A stretch of DNA of 64,000 nucleotides from Lactobacillus johnsonii ATCC 33200 (GTDB lineage Bacteria; Bacillota; Bacilli; Lactobacillales; Lactobacillaceae). The notes under the pieces were generated by a model. The model was given only the letters and a program-made list of their open reading frames with translations. It ran no database searches and was not told the origin of the DNA. The DNA lies in the NCBI RefSeq assembly GCF_000159355.1, contig NZ_GG670121.1, positions 394,358 through 458,357 of the forward strand, given 5' to 3'. Below are positions 8,443-17,197 of this stretch, one piece after another. The translations under genes were made by a program, and so were the position numbers. Each line of letters starts with the position of its first letter. The first letter of the stretch is position 1.

Positions 8443-9798
8443 ATGTCTACTGATGCCGCTACTAAAGATAAAGTAGTAAGCAAGGGCTATAAGTACTTCA
8501 TGGTTTTCCTGTGTATGTTAATCCAAGCTATTCCTTATGGAATTGCTCAAAACATTCAGCCTTTGTTTATCCACCCTTTAGTTAATACTTTCCACTTTAC
8601 CTTAGCATCGTACACATTAATTTTTACATTTGGTGCAGTTTTTGCTTCAGTTTCTTCTCCATTTATTGGTAAGGCATTAGAAAAGGTTAACTTCCGACTA
8701 ATGTATCTAATTGGTATTGGTCTTTCTGCCATTGCCTACGTAATTTTTGGAATTAGTACAAAGCTAGCAGGATTCTATATAGCCGCTAGTATTTGTATGG
8801 TTGGTTCAACTTTTTTCTCGGGACAAGGTGTACCATGGGTTATTAACCACTGGTTCCCAGCAAAAGGACGTGGAGCTGCTTTAGGAATTGCCTTCTGTGG
8901 TGGTTCTATTGGTAATATCTTTTTACAACCAGCAACTCAAGCCCTTTTAAAGCACTACATGACAGGTAATACTAAGACCGGTCATTTAACCTCTATGGCA
9001 CCATTCTTTATCTTTGCCGTAGCTTTATTAGTAATCGGTGTAATTATCGCCTGCTTCATTAGAACGCCTAAGAAAGACGAAATTGTCGTTTCTGATGAAG
9101 AACTAGCTGAAAGCAAGAAAGCTGAAGCCGCAGCTAAAGCTAAAGAGTTTAAAGGCTGGACTAGTAAACAAGTGTTACAAATGAAATGGTTCTGGATTTT
9201 CAGCCTTGGTTTCTTAATCATTGGTTTAGGCTTAGCTTCTTTAAATGAAGACTATGCAGCCTTCCTTGATACTAAGCTTTCTTTAACCGATGTTGGTTTA
9301 GTTGGATCAATGTACGGTGTTGGTTGTTTAATCGGAAATATTTCTGGTGGTTTCTTATTCGATAAATTTGGTACAGCAAAGTCAATGGCCTATGCTGGTT
9401 GTATGTATATTTTATCTATTCTAATGATGATCTTTATTAGCTTCCAGCCATATGGCTCATCTATTAGCAAGGCTGCTGGTATTGGCTATGCTATCTTTTG
9501 CGGCTTAGCTGTATTTAGTTACATGTCAGGCCCAGCCTTCATGGCAAAAGACCTCTTTGGTTCAAGAAATCAAGGTGTCATGCTTGGATACGTTGGTTTA
9601 GCTTATGCAATCGGCTATGCAATCGGCGCTCCACTCTTTGGAATTATTAAAGGGTCTGCAAGCTTTACAGTTGCTTGGTACTTTATGATTGCCTTTGTTG
9701 CAATTGGTTTTATTATTTTGGTATTTGCCGTTATCCAAATTAAGAGATATCAAAAGAAATATATTGTAGAGCAAGCAGCAAAAACTAATGCTAAATAA
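8443..9798 (+). CDS. cbsT2: cbsT2-type MFS transporter next to bile salt hydrolase
   Basis: This is a 12-helix major-facilitator permease of 451 residues in the oxalate/formate-antiporter-like group. In L. johnsonii, genes of this type (cbsT1/cbsT2) next to bile salt hydrolase were reported to promote conjugated bile acid uptake; the assignment here rests on that arrangement and remembered sequence. N- and C-terminal halves each show six hydrophobic segments, separated by a charged cytoplasmic loop (about residues 205-240, KKDEIVVSDEELAESKK). A GGxFDKFG motif (GGFLFDKFGTAKS) sits in the loop between the second-half helices. The ribosome binding site AAGAAGG precedes the ATG, and the hydrolase follows 14 bases after the stop. 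With cbsT1 dead, this is the only working transporter of the operon. Confidence 0.85.
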   Translation: MSTDAATKDKVVSKGYKYFMVFLCMLIQAIPYGIAQNIQPLFIHPLVNTFHFTLASYTLIFTFGAVFASVSSPFIGKALEKVNFRLMYLIGIGLSAIAYVIFGISTKLAGFYIAASICMVGSTFFSGQGVPWVINHWFPAKGRGAALGIAFCGGSIGNIFLQPATQALLKHYMTGNTKTGHLTSMAPFFIFAVALLVIGVIIACFIRTPKKDEIVVSDEELAESKKAEAAAKAKEFKGWTSKQVLQMKWFWIFSLGFLIIGLGLASLNEDYAAFLDTKLSLTDVGLVGSMYGVGCLIGNISGGFLFDKFGTAKSMAYAGCMYILSILMMIFISFQPYGSSISKAAGIGYAIFCGLAVFSYMSGPAFMAKDLFGSRNQGVMLGYVGLAYAIGYAIGAPLFGIIKGSASFTVAWYFMIAFVAIGFIILVFAVIQIKRYQKKYIVEQAAKTNAK

Positions 9799-9812
9799 GG
9801 AGGATTTTAGAA

Positions 9813-10763
9813 ATGTGTACTGGTTTAAGATTCACAGATGATCAAGGAAATTTATACTTTGGCCGTAATCTAGATGTTGGACAAGATTATGGCGAAGGCG
9901 TTATTATCACGCCGCGTAATTATCCTCTTCCATATAAGTTCTTAGATAACACCACTACTAAAAAGGCAGTTATTGGAATGGGTATTGTGGTTGATGGTTA
10001 TCCATCATACTTTGACTGCTATAACGAAGATGGATTGGGGATTGCCGGTTTAAACTTCCCACATTTTGCTAAATTTAGTGTTGGTCCTATTGATGGCAAA
10101 ATCAACTTAGCCTCTTACGAAATTATGCTCTGGGTTACTCAAAACTTTACTCATGTTAGTGAAGTAAAGGAAGCCTTAAAGAACGTTAACTTAGTCAATG
10201 AAGCTATTAACACATCATTTGCTGTTGCCCCTCTTCACTGGATCATTAGTGATAGTGACGAAGCCATTGTTGTTGAAGTTTCAAAGCAATATGGAATGAA
10301 GGTCTTTGATGATAAAGTTGGCGTTTTAACTAATAGCCCTGACTTTAACTGGCAGCTTACTAACCTTGGTAACTACACCGGTTTAAGCCCACATGACGCT
10401 ACAGCCCAAAGCTGGAATGGTCAAAAAGTTGCTCCTTGGGGTGTAGGAACTGGTAGCTTAGGCCTGCCAGGTGACAGTATTCCAGCCGACCGTTTTGTTA
10501 AAGCAGCTTACTTAAGCGTAAACTATCCAACTGCCAAAGGTGAAAAAGCAAACGTTGCTAAATTCTTCAACATCTTAAAGTCTGTTGCCATGATCAAAGG
10601 CAGCGTGGTCAACGATCAAGGCAAGGACGAATATACTGTCTATACTGCCTGCTACTCTTCTGGAAGCAAGACTTACTACTGTAATTTTGAAGATGATTTT
10701 GAATTAAAGACTTATCAACTAGACGATAAAACAATGAATTCAACTGGTCTTATTACTTACTAA
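9813..10763 (+). CDS. bsh: Conjugated bile salt hydrolase (choloylglycine hydrolase)
   Basis: This cytoplasmic Ntn-hydrolase cleaves the glycine or taurine amide of conjugated bile salts. The 316 residues begin MCTGLRF, so removal of Met exposes the nucleophile Cys2. The expected active-site residues are all present: Arg18, Asp21, Asn81, Asn174 and Arg227. Length is typical (about 316-325), and the sequence matches my memory of the L. johnsonii beta-type enzyme. A strong ribosome binding site, AGGAGG, lies 10 bases before the ATG. It is the last gene of the cbsT1-cbsT2-bsh operon and is followed by a strong terminator. The enzyme should be functional even though cbsT1 is not. Confidence 0.96.
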   Translation: MCTGLRFTDDQGNLYFGRNLDVGQDYGEGVIITPRNYPLPYKFLDNTTTKKAVIGMGIVVDGYPSYFDCYNEDGLGIAGLNFPHFAKFSVGPIDGKINLASYEIMLWVTQNFTHVSEVKEALKNVNLVNEAINTSFAVAPLHWIISDSDEAIVVEVSKQYGMKVFDDKVGVLTNSPDFNWQLTNLGNYTGLSPHDATAQSWNGQKVAPWGVGTGSLGLPGDSIPADRFVKAAYLSVNYPTAKGEKANVAKFFNILKSVAMIKGSVVNDQGKDEYTVYTACYSSGSKTYYCNFEDDFELKTYQLDDKTMNSTGLITY

Positions 10764-10810
10764 TTTTTATTATTTATATCCTATATTCCCAACAAATTTA
10801 CTAAAAACAA

Positions 10811-10838
10811 AAAAGCCACCTATTTCAGGTGGCTTTTG
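10811..10838 (+). terminator. Terminator of the bile operon
   Basis: AAAAGCCACC pairs with GGTGGCTTTT around a seven-base loop. The flanking A and T runs let it work in both directions, serving bsh and possibly pepI. Confidence 0.85.
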
Positions 10839-10916
10839 TCGTATACAAGTGTTTAATTTTAGAAAGGACTGTTATTATAGCATGATATGTAGCTACGGTC
10901 AATATAATTTTCTTTT

Positions 10917-11831
10917 TTATTCACCTTTAAAACTGCCATCTTCAACTTCACGAATAAAGTCAGCCAAATGTTTGTAGTAAACATCTGGATTATCAACCAT
11001 ATGATGGTGACCTCCATCAGGAGTAGTAACTAGGCGTGAATTTGGAATTTCTTTTTGCATAATTTTAGCAGTAGAAATTGGCATAGTTTCATTTTCACCG
11101 AAAGTAATTAAAGTTGGTACTTTAATATTCTTAAGTTGGTCTCTAAAGTGCCAATCTTTAAGCTTACCAGTAATAACAAATTCATTATCACCTTGGAAGA
11201 CATTATAAACATCACTGCCACCAAGATCCTTTAAGTGATAAAGCTTTGAAGGTTGCTTTCTATCAACAAAATTAATATTTAAAATTTGTACATCATCTTG
11301 GTAGCGTTGATTATCATAATCATTATTTTTTTCACATTCATGCATGAAATCAATTTCTGTTTGAGGAAGAACTTCTTGCCTTCTTCTATTTACAGAATCA
11401 ACATACTCATCAATTTCATCAACCATTGAAGAAATAATGGCTCCCTTTAAATGTTGGCCATATTTAACCGCATATTCTTGCACTAAGAGGCCGCCCCAGC
11501 TTTGGCCAATTAAGTAGAAATTATCTAGGCCAAGCTTTTCACGCACTTCATCAACTTCATCTAAAAAATATTCATAAGTCAAATACTTCTTAGCAATTTC
11601 TGGATCTGAGTAGTCTGGTTGATCAGAGTAAAGTGACCCTAGTTGATCATACATAGTTACTTGAACATTAAGTCCCTGTTTCTTTAATTGTTCTGCAGCA
11701 TCTTCCCAATATTCATGATTTCCACCAGGACCACCGTGAAGTGCTAATAAATGAATGTCACCTTCACCTTGAGTATTAGTCCACAAGTGATAACCGTTGT
11801 CTAAAGTAATAATTTTAGTGCCAGTTCTCAT
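10917..11831 (-). CDS. pepI: Proline iminopeptidase (alpha/beta hydrolase, family S33)
   Basis: This cytoplasmic aminopeptidase removes N-terminal proline from peptides, a late step in use of proline-rich casein or mucin peptides. The 304 residues carry the oxyanion-hole motif HGGPGGNHEYW (about 32-42), the nucleophile elbow GQSWGG (Ser near residue 110), the acid region FGENETMP and the catalytic His in DGGHHHMVDNP. The ATG follows AAAAGGAG. menG lies 32 bases upstream on the same strand, so the two may be co-transcribed. Length and motifs fit lactobacillar PepI/PepIP. Confidence 0.93.
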   Translation of the reverse strand: MRTGTKIITLDNGYHLWTNTQGEGDIHLLALHGGPGGNHEYWEDAAEQLKKQGLNVQVTMYDQLGSLYSDQPDYSDPEIAKKYLTYEYFLDEVDEVREKLGLDNFYLIGQSWGGLLVQEYAVKYGQHLKGAIISSMVDEIDEYVDSVNRRRQEVLPQTEIDFMHECEKNNDYDNQRYQDDVQILNINFVDRKQPSKLYHLKDLGGSDVYNVFQGDNEFVITGKLKDWHFRDQLKNIKVPTLITFGENETMPISTAKIMQKEIPNSRLVTTPDGGHHHMVDNPDVYYKHLADFIREVEDGSFKGE

Positions 11832-11863
11832 AAAATTCTCCTTTTTAGTTTTTATTTTATATT

Positions 11864-12586
11864 TTATCTCATTTTCTTTTTAATTCCGATATGAATTGCA
11901 CCAGCACCTAAATTTAATTTGGTTATTGTTACATTTTTAAAGCCATCTTGCTCAAGCATTTCCTTTAAACGCGTAGCTGAAATAAATTTAGCCGTAGTAT
12001 GTGATAAGTACTTATAATCGTCAACATTAGCACCCAATAACTTAGCAAAATTAGGAAATAGTTTGAAGTAACTCTCCCACCCTAACTTAATAATTCGATT
12101 AGTTGGCTGTGAAGTCTCTAGAATTCCAACTTTTCCACCTGGCTTTAAAACCCGATAAATTTCCTTCAAAACTTGATCTGCATCAGGAACATTACGTAAA
12201 CCAAAACCAATTGTTACAATATCAAAGCTTTGATCTGGATAAGGCAAATGCATTGCATCCCCTTGCTTTAACTGAATTTCTTTTTGTAAATTTTGCACCC
12301 TGATCTTTTTATCAGCTAAGTCGAGCATTTTTTGATTAAAATCTAGTCCAATTACATTGCCAGAAGGGCCCACTTGTTTTGCTAAGGCAATTGTTAAGTC
12401 ACCAGTCCCGCAACATAGGTCTAAAGCAAAATCTCCGGCTTTTATTTTTAATTTTTTAAATAACTTTTTCCGCCAACCATTTTGTGTTCCTAAGCTAATC
12501 AGATTATTCATCTGATCATAATGCGGAGCAACTCGTGTAAATAAATCATGTACGTCTTTTTCCGGTACCTTATTAGTTAAACTCAT
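11864..12586 (-). CDS. menG: Demethylmenaquinone methyltransferase / UbiE family
   Basis: This SAM-dependent class I methyltransferase is predicted to methylate demethylmenaquinone; 240 residues from the chosen start. Motif I is ALDLCCGTGDL (about residues 50-60). The UbiE signatures are DLFTRVAPHYDQMNNLISLG at the N-terminus and IGFGLRNVPDADQVLKEIYRVLKPGG in the middle. I place the start at the ATG at 12586, preceded by GGTGAT, rather than the upstream ATG at 12640, which would add 18 atypical residues overlapping the brnQ terminator. No other menaquinone genes lie in the window, so the real substrate may be a scavenged quinone or another compound. Confidence 0.85.
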   Translation of the reverse strand: MSLTNKVPEKDVHDLFTRVAPHYDQMNNLISLGTQNGWRKKLFKKLKIKAGDFALDLCCGTGDLTIALAKQVGPSGNVIGLDFNQKMLDLADKKIRVQNLQKEIQLKQGDAMHLPYPDQSFDIVTIGFGLRNVPDADQVLKEIYRVLKPGGKVGILETSQPTNRIIKLGWESYFKLFPNFAKLLGANVDDYKYLSHTTAKFISATRLKEMLEQDGFKNVTITKLNLGAGAIHIGIKKKMR

Positions 12587-12613
12587 TTTTATCACCAAAC
12601 TTATTATCCCAAC

Positions 12614-12646
12614 AAAAAAGCTATGATTCAAATGAACCATAGCTTT
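12614..12646 (-). terminator. Terminator of brnQ
   Basis: AAAGCTATG and CATAGCTTT form the stem; on the minus strand a T run follows. It lies between the brnQ stop codon and menG. Confidence 0.8.
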
Positions 12647-12648
12647 CC

Positions 12649-14013
12649 TTAAATTCGATTAGATTTACGACGCCAAATGTGAACTAAACTCCCAATAACT
12701 AACCCTAAGATTGTCGGTACAACCCAGGCTAGGCCAACATTAGCAAATGGCAAATACTGAAGTCTAATACGACTAACAGCATTGTAGAATGACGTTTCAG
12801 CAATTGGTGCTGGCAAGTTTGTAATTAAATCAAAAGTAGCTGGTATTAAAGTTAATGCCATTGTTATTTGATAGATTACCCTATCTTTTTTGAAAAATGG
12901 TGAGAATAAAGACAAGATAATCAAAACAATTGCTAAAGGATACAAAAACATTAAAACAGGAAGCGACCAGTGAATAATTTTATCTAGTCCTAGATTTGCA
13001 GTTGCAAATGATCCAATACAAGCGATGGTTAACCATCCCTTATAACTAAATTTTGTATAATGAGCTGCAAAATCTAGTGCAAAAGCTGCTAAAACCCCAA
13101 CCGCTGTCGTTAAACAAGCTAAAAATACTAAAACAGCTAATAAAGCTTGACCAAAGATGCCAGCATAATATCTAACGATATGGGATAACAGAACCCCGCC
13201 ATCACTAGTTATTCCAAAATGTCCTAATGACATTGCTCCGACCATAATTAACAAAGTATAAATTACTCCGATAGCAATAACTGCTATTAAGCCAGACTTT
13301 GCTGTAATTTTTGCTGTTTCAATTTCATTGTTACCAATTAATTCTTTAATAGCTGTTACCACGGTTACGCCAAAAGCAAGACCGGCTAAAGCGTCCATCG
13401 TGTTATATCCTTCTAAAAATCCTTTTACTATTGTTCCTTGAGCATAAGCTTTGCTAACGGGAACAGTTCCTAAATTACCTAACGGACGGGCAAAGGCAAT
13501 AACAAAAACTAGAAATAGTAAAACTAGAAAAATAGGATTTAAAATTTTACCTAAAGAAGACAGGATGTCGCTTTCGTTATATGCAATAACAAAAACGATT
13601 GCAAAAAAGATAGCGGTAAAAACAATCAATCCGCCGCCTTGAAATTGCTTAGGAAGAAGCGGGGCTACCCCTACCGTATATGCAACGGTCGCATTTCTTG
13701 GTGCTGCAAATAACGGTCCCATTGTTAATTGGATCAAAGTCATAAACAAAAGAGCAAAAACTTTTCCTACTGGTAATCCAATTTGATAAATGCCATTACT
13801 ACGAGTAATTGCAACGGCTAGGAGTGAAAGTAGCGGTAAAACTACCCCAGTAATTGAAAAACCAATTGCTGCTGGTCCCCAATTTTTACCAGCAAGCTGG
13901 CCTAAATGAAGTGGGAAAATTAAGTTTCCTGCACCAAAGAATAGTGCAAAAATCATTGATGCTACAATTAAATATTGTTTTGTCGTCAGCTTCTTTTCCT
14001 GCGCTTCTTTCAA
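12649..14013 (-). CDS. brnQ: Branched-chain amino acid carrier BrnQ (LIVCS family)
   Basis: This sodium- or proton-coupled importer takes up leucine, isoleucine and valine. The 454 residues form about 12 membrane helices with the family-specific N-terminal segment FALFFGAGNLIFPLHLGQLAG (about residues 19-39), GFSITGVVLPLLSL, and FLEGYNTMDALAGLAFG in the middle. Length is normal for BrnQ. A GGAGG ribosome binding site precedes the ATG. It is a single-gene unit bracketed by terminators. It fits the amino acid auxotrophy of this group. Confidence 0.94.
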   Translation of the reverse strand: MKEAQEKKLTTKQYLIVASMIFALFFGAGNLIFPLHLGQLAGKNWGPAAIGFSITGVVLPLLSLLAVAITRSNGIYQIGLPVGKVFALLFMTLIQLTMGPLFAAPRNATVAYTVGVAPLLPKQFQGGGLIVFTAIFFAIVFVIAYNESDILSSLGKILNPIFLVLLFLVFVIAFARPLGNLGTVPVSKAYAQGTIVKGFLEGYNTMDALAGLAFGVTVVTAIKELIGNNEIETAKITAKSGLIAVIAIGVIYTLLIMVGAMSLGHFGITSDGGVLLSHIVRYYAGIFGQALLAVLVFLACLTTAVGVLAAFALDFAAHYTKFSYKGWLTIACIGSFATANLGLDKIIHWSLPVLMFLYPLAIVLIILSLFSPFFKKDRVIYQITMALTLIPATFDLITNLPAPIAETSFYNAVSRIRLQYLPFANVGLAWVVPTILGLVIGSLVHIWRRKSNRI

Positions 14014-14054
14014 TTATATTCCTCCAAAAAATTAATTATTTTTAGTATTTTAGC

Positions 14055-14092
14055 AAAAAAACGCTGTAAACTCTAGTGTTTACAACGTTTTA
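14055..14092 (-). terminator. Terminator of the flavoprotein gene
   Basis: On the minus strand AAACGTTGTAAAC pairs imperfectly with GTTTACAGCGTTT, followed by a T run, just below the stop at 14104. Confidence 0.75.
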
Positions 14093-14103
14093 ATCGATTA
14101 ATA

Positions 14104-15954
14104 CTATTTTTCTAATTCATCATTTGCGCTATTTGCGGCAATTCTACCAAAAGTAAAGATATCAGCAAGCGAATTTCCACCTAAACGGTTACCTGCGTGA
14201 ATTCCGCCGGCTACTTCTCCAGCAGCATAAAGACCAGGAATTTGCTTATCATCTTTATCTAAGACATGAGCACCTGTATCAATCTTCAAACCACCCATAG
14301 TATGGTGGATGGCTGGCTTTCTCGGGGTTGCATAGAATGGAGCAACTTCGCATTTTAGATTAAAGGCTGATTTTTCAAAATCTGGATCTTTTCCTGCTTC
14401 AACATAAGAATTATATTTCTCAATGGTCTCAACTAAAGTATCAGGATCCATTCCAACTTGCTTAGCTAAATCTTCTAAACTATCAGCTCTAAACAAGGTA
14501 CCGGCTTTAACCTGTGCATCAATTGATTCTTGAGTTGTGTTATAAGCAGTATCTTTGATCTTATCGTCAGCAATTAAATAGAACAAGCCACCATGATCGA
14601 TAGCCGCCTTGGTTAAGACATCACGTTCTGCAAATTCATTTACGAAACGCTTCCCCTTTTGATTAACCATAATATAGTTTTCTGGTGGAGTTTGTAGACC
14701 AGTAAATAGTTCACCAGTCTTTGGATCAGAAACGGGCATCATCTGAATAAAGCCCATTCCAACTAAGTCTGCACCTGCCTCTTTACCAAGATTAATTCCG
14801 TCCCCAGTAATTGCAGGAGAATTAGTAGTGGCAATATTATCATCAATATGCTTCCAGTAAGTATTGTATTTTTGAACCATTGGTGTATTTGCCCCAAATC
14901 CACCAGCAGTTAAAATTACAGCCTTAGCATTAACAGTGATTGTACTGCCATCTGGTCTTTTAGCAATAACGCCTTTAACTTGACCATCTTCAATAATCAA
15001 GTGCTCAGCTCGAGTATCGGTCAGAATTCTTCCACCATGATCCTTTACCCAATCACCTAAAACATGAATAAAGGCATAACCCATTGGTTCAACTGGCTTG
15101 TGCCCTCTTCTCCATAAGGCGCCTACTGGCATTGTTACTTGACTGCGATCGAATTTGACTCCTAAATCGCTTAACCAATGCACTGAGTACAAGGCATTAT
15201 CGATTAATTCTTTGACTAAAGCATAGTTACCATGAATTTCATTTCCATTTAAGTCGGTTCTCTTACCACCTAAATAGGTTTGAATTTCATGAAGTAATTT
15301 TGAATCAAATAGATAGTCAGCACCAGAAGCTACATATCCTTTTATTTGTTTTTGTAATTTTTTAAAGTCTTCTTGATACTCTGGATCGATCTCTTCAAGT
15401 GGAGTTGCTGCTAGTTCTTCTAAGGTTTCTTTTTCACCGGCTAAAGCTTTAAATTTATTTTGCCAATCTGGTTCTGCAGCATTCATTGGACCACCAGCAC
15501 GACTAGTATTTCCTCCAATTTGTGGGAACTTTTCAAGTACAATGACATCTTTACCATGTTGAATACTTCTAGCAGCGGCAGCTAGACCTGCACCACCAGC
15601 TCCAACAACTAAAACATCAGTTGTATAAGTCTCATTTTTAGCTCTTTGTTCCTTTGGTTTAGCTCGGTTTTTCCACTCATCTGGATCTCCACCAGCTTCA
15701 CTAATTGCCAATGCTACTCCATCAATAACACCATGACTAGAGATAGTAGCACCACTAACTGTATCAACATTTAAAGTCTGATTTTCAACAATTTCTTCAG
15801 GCAAACGTCTAAATACTTCGTCAGCTACTCCCTTAGTTTCACCTTTAGCGTCTACCTTAATATCTTCAATCTTATTTTCGGAAAGAGTAACTTCCATAGG
15901 CATGAAACTTGCACCATGTCCTTGAGCTTTTACGTTATATTTTCCTGATTTCAT
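14104..15954 (-). CDS. FMN- and FAD-binding fumarate reductase-like flavoprotein
   Basis: This is a soluble flavocytochrome-c-type reductase of 616 residues, likely passing electrons to fumarate or a related unsaturated acid (urocanate-type substrates are also possible). The N-terminal FMN-binding domain (about 1-95) contains [10 protein letters not shown], the motif in which ApbE-type enzymes attach FMN covalently to Thr. The FAD-binding domain starts at about residue 112 with [14 protein letters not shown] and ends with [41 protein letters not shown]. No haem motif and no signal peptide are seen. A LysR regulator lies upstream on the same strand, and a 16-base palindrome sits in the intervening region. 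No ApbE gene lies in the window. Confidence 0.88.
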   Translation of the reverse strand: MKSGKYNVKAQGHGASFMPMEVTLSENKIEDIKVDAKGETKGVADEVFRRLPEEIVENQTLNVDTVSGATISSHGVIDGVALAISEAGGDPDEWKNRAKPKEQRAKNETYTTDVLVVGAGGAGLAAAARSIQHGKDVIVLEKFPQIGGNTSRAGGPMNAAEPDWQNKFKALAGEKETLEELAATPLEEIDPEYQEDFKKLQKQIKGYVASGADYLFDSKLLHEIQTYLGGKRTDLNGNEIHGNYALVKELIDNALYSVHWLSDLGVKFDRSQVTMPVGALWRRGHKPVEPMGYAFIHVLGDWVKDHGGRILTDTRAEHLIIEDGQVKGVIAKRPDGSTITVNAKAVILTAGGFGANTPMVQKYNTYWKHIDDNIATTNSPAITGDGINLGKEAGADLVGMGFIQMMPVSDPKTGELFTGLQTPPENYIMVNQKGKRFVNEFAERDVLTKAAIDHGGLFYLIADDKIKDTAYNTTQESIDAQVKAGTLFRADSLEDLAKQVGMDPDTLVETIEKYNSYVEAGKDPDFEKSAFNLKCEVAPFYATPRKPAIHHTMGGLKIDTGAHVLDKDDKQIPGLYAAGEVAGGIHAGNRLGGNSLADIFTFGRIAANSANDELEK

Positions 15955-16040
15955 AATTTCCCTACCCTTTCTTAAATATTTTCACCTAAATTATAAGTTA
16001 TTAAATCTACAGGCTTAAATATCTTTTTTACAAATTACTA

Positions 16041-16056
16041 ATAACAAATTTGTTAT
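16041..16056. promoter_or_regulatory. Perfect palindrome, candidate LysR operator of the flavoprotein gene
   Basis: ATAACAAATTTGTTAT is a perfect 16-base palindrome containing T-N11-A spacing, the usual LysR-type signature. It lies about 87 bases upstream of the flavoprotein start, whose -10 box (TATAAT on the minus strand) is at 15990-15995. The adjacent TTACAAATTAC looks like a degenerate second half-site. Confidence 0.5.
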
Positions 16057-16085
16057 AGCGGACACAGTATGACGTTTCATTTACC

Positions 16086-17012
16086 TTATCTAATAATGGG
16101 CTGTAAATTTTTCTTTTTAAATTCTTCAACTAAATTTTTTAAAGCTTGCGATTTTGTTTTTTCAGCTTTTGTTGCAATAAAGAAAGTAACGTTAATTAAG
16201 TCATAGCTTAAGGGAAAAAGGTTAATTGGCGTTTCACCAATTTTTTTAATGATGCTAGCAGTGGAGATAGTTAATCCCATCCCATGAATTGCTAGACTAG
16301 TTGCAGTAATAATGTTTTTAGATTCTAAAACAACTCGTGGTTCTAAATGAAATCGTTGGAAAACTCCATTGACTTGGTGCCGAATAGCCGAACCAGGAAC
16401 ACTTAAAACAAAAGGTTCTTGTAATAAGTCTTTTAGGTTTAAGTCATCTGGTTTAAGAATGAATTTTCCTTCCTGGTAATACGGAGATGAAGGTGAAATT
16501 ACTACATAGTATCTTTCACCACCATTACTTACAATATCTAAGTTTGAATCAATTGCCTCTGGAGTTTGACCAATATAGCAATCAATATTTCCACTTAGTA
16601 AATTTCTTTCACTTTCTCTTGGGAAATTTTCAAAAAGTTGTATTTCTACTCGAGGATTTTTCTTTAAAAAATCTGGCAGTATTTCTGGTAGTAAATAAGT
16701 GCCTAGACTCTCTAAAATTCCAATTCTGATGATTTCTTTATTAGGATGTGTATATTGGGCTAATTTTTTATTTAATTGTTGTTTGTTATAAGAAATATTT
16801 TCTAAATATTGATAATACAGTAAGCCTGCTTGAGTCAATGCATAGGGCTTTTTATCCCGATCAATAATTGGCGTTCCTAAACGGTCTTCTATTCTTTTTA
16901 TTAACTGGGTGAGATAGGGTTGAGAAATGTAGAGCTTTTTTGCTGCTTTCACAAAACTATCTTCTTTGAGTAATACATCAATAAAATGCTGTATTTCTTC
17001 TGGGTTATTCAT
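16086..17012 (-). CDS. LysR-family transcriptional regulator
   Basis: This 308-residue regulator has an N-terminal winged helix-turn-helix (about 1-60: FIDVLLKEDSFVKAAKKLYISQPYLTQLIKRIEDRLG, read in parts) and a C-terminal periplasmic-binding-like effector domain (about 90-300). The start at 17012 is preceded by AAGGAAAC. It is encoded immediately upstream of, and in the same direction as, the fumarate reductase-like gene, with a palindrome between them, so control of that gene is the simplest proposal. The effector is unknown. Confidence 0.9.
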   Translation of the reverse strand: MNNPEEIQHFIDVLLKEDSFVKAAKKLYISQPYLTQLIKRIEDRLGTPIIDRDKKPYALTQAGLLYYQYLENISYNKQQLNKKLAQYTHPNKEIIRIGILESLGTYLLPEILPDFLKKNPRVEIQLFENFPRESERNLLSGNIDCYIGQTPEAIDSNLDIVSNGGERYYVVISPSSPYYQEGKFILKPDDLNLKDLLQEPFVLSVPGSAIRHQVNGVFQRFHLEPRVVLESKNIITATSLAIHGMGLTISTASIIKKIGETPINLFPLSYDLINVTFFIATKAEKTKSQALKNLVEEFKKKNLQPIIR

Positions 17013-17048
17013 TGTTTGTTTCCTTAATATAGTTTTTATATTATAAAC

Positions 17049-17089
17049 AAAAGAGCTATGGATACCTCAAATTTACCATAGCTCTTTTG
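17049..17089 (-). terminator. Terminator of the amino acid permease
   Basis: AAAAGAGCTATGG pairs with CCATAGCTCTTTT around a 14-base loop. It lies about 110 bases past the permease stop and just upstream of the LysR gene. Confidence 0.8.
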
Positions 17090-17197
17090 CTTTACATATT
17101 AACTTGAATACAATTTGAATGTAATATTATTAGTTATATTTTACAAGTAAAAATGTTTAATTTATTAATTTTTTTGCTTTTATTTAGTCTGTTTAAA

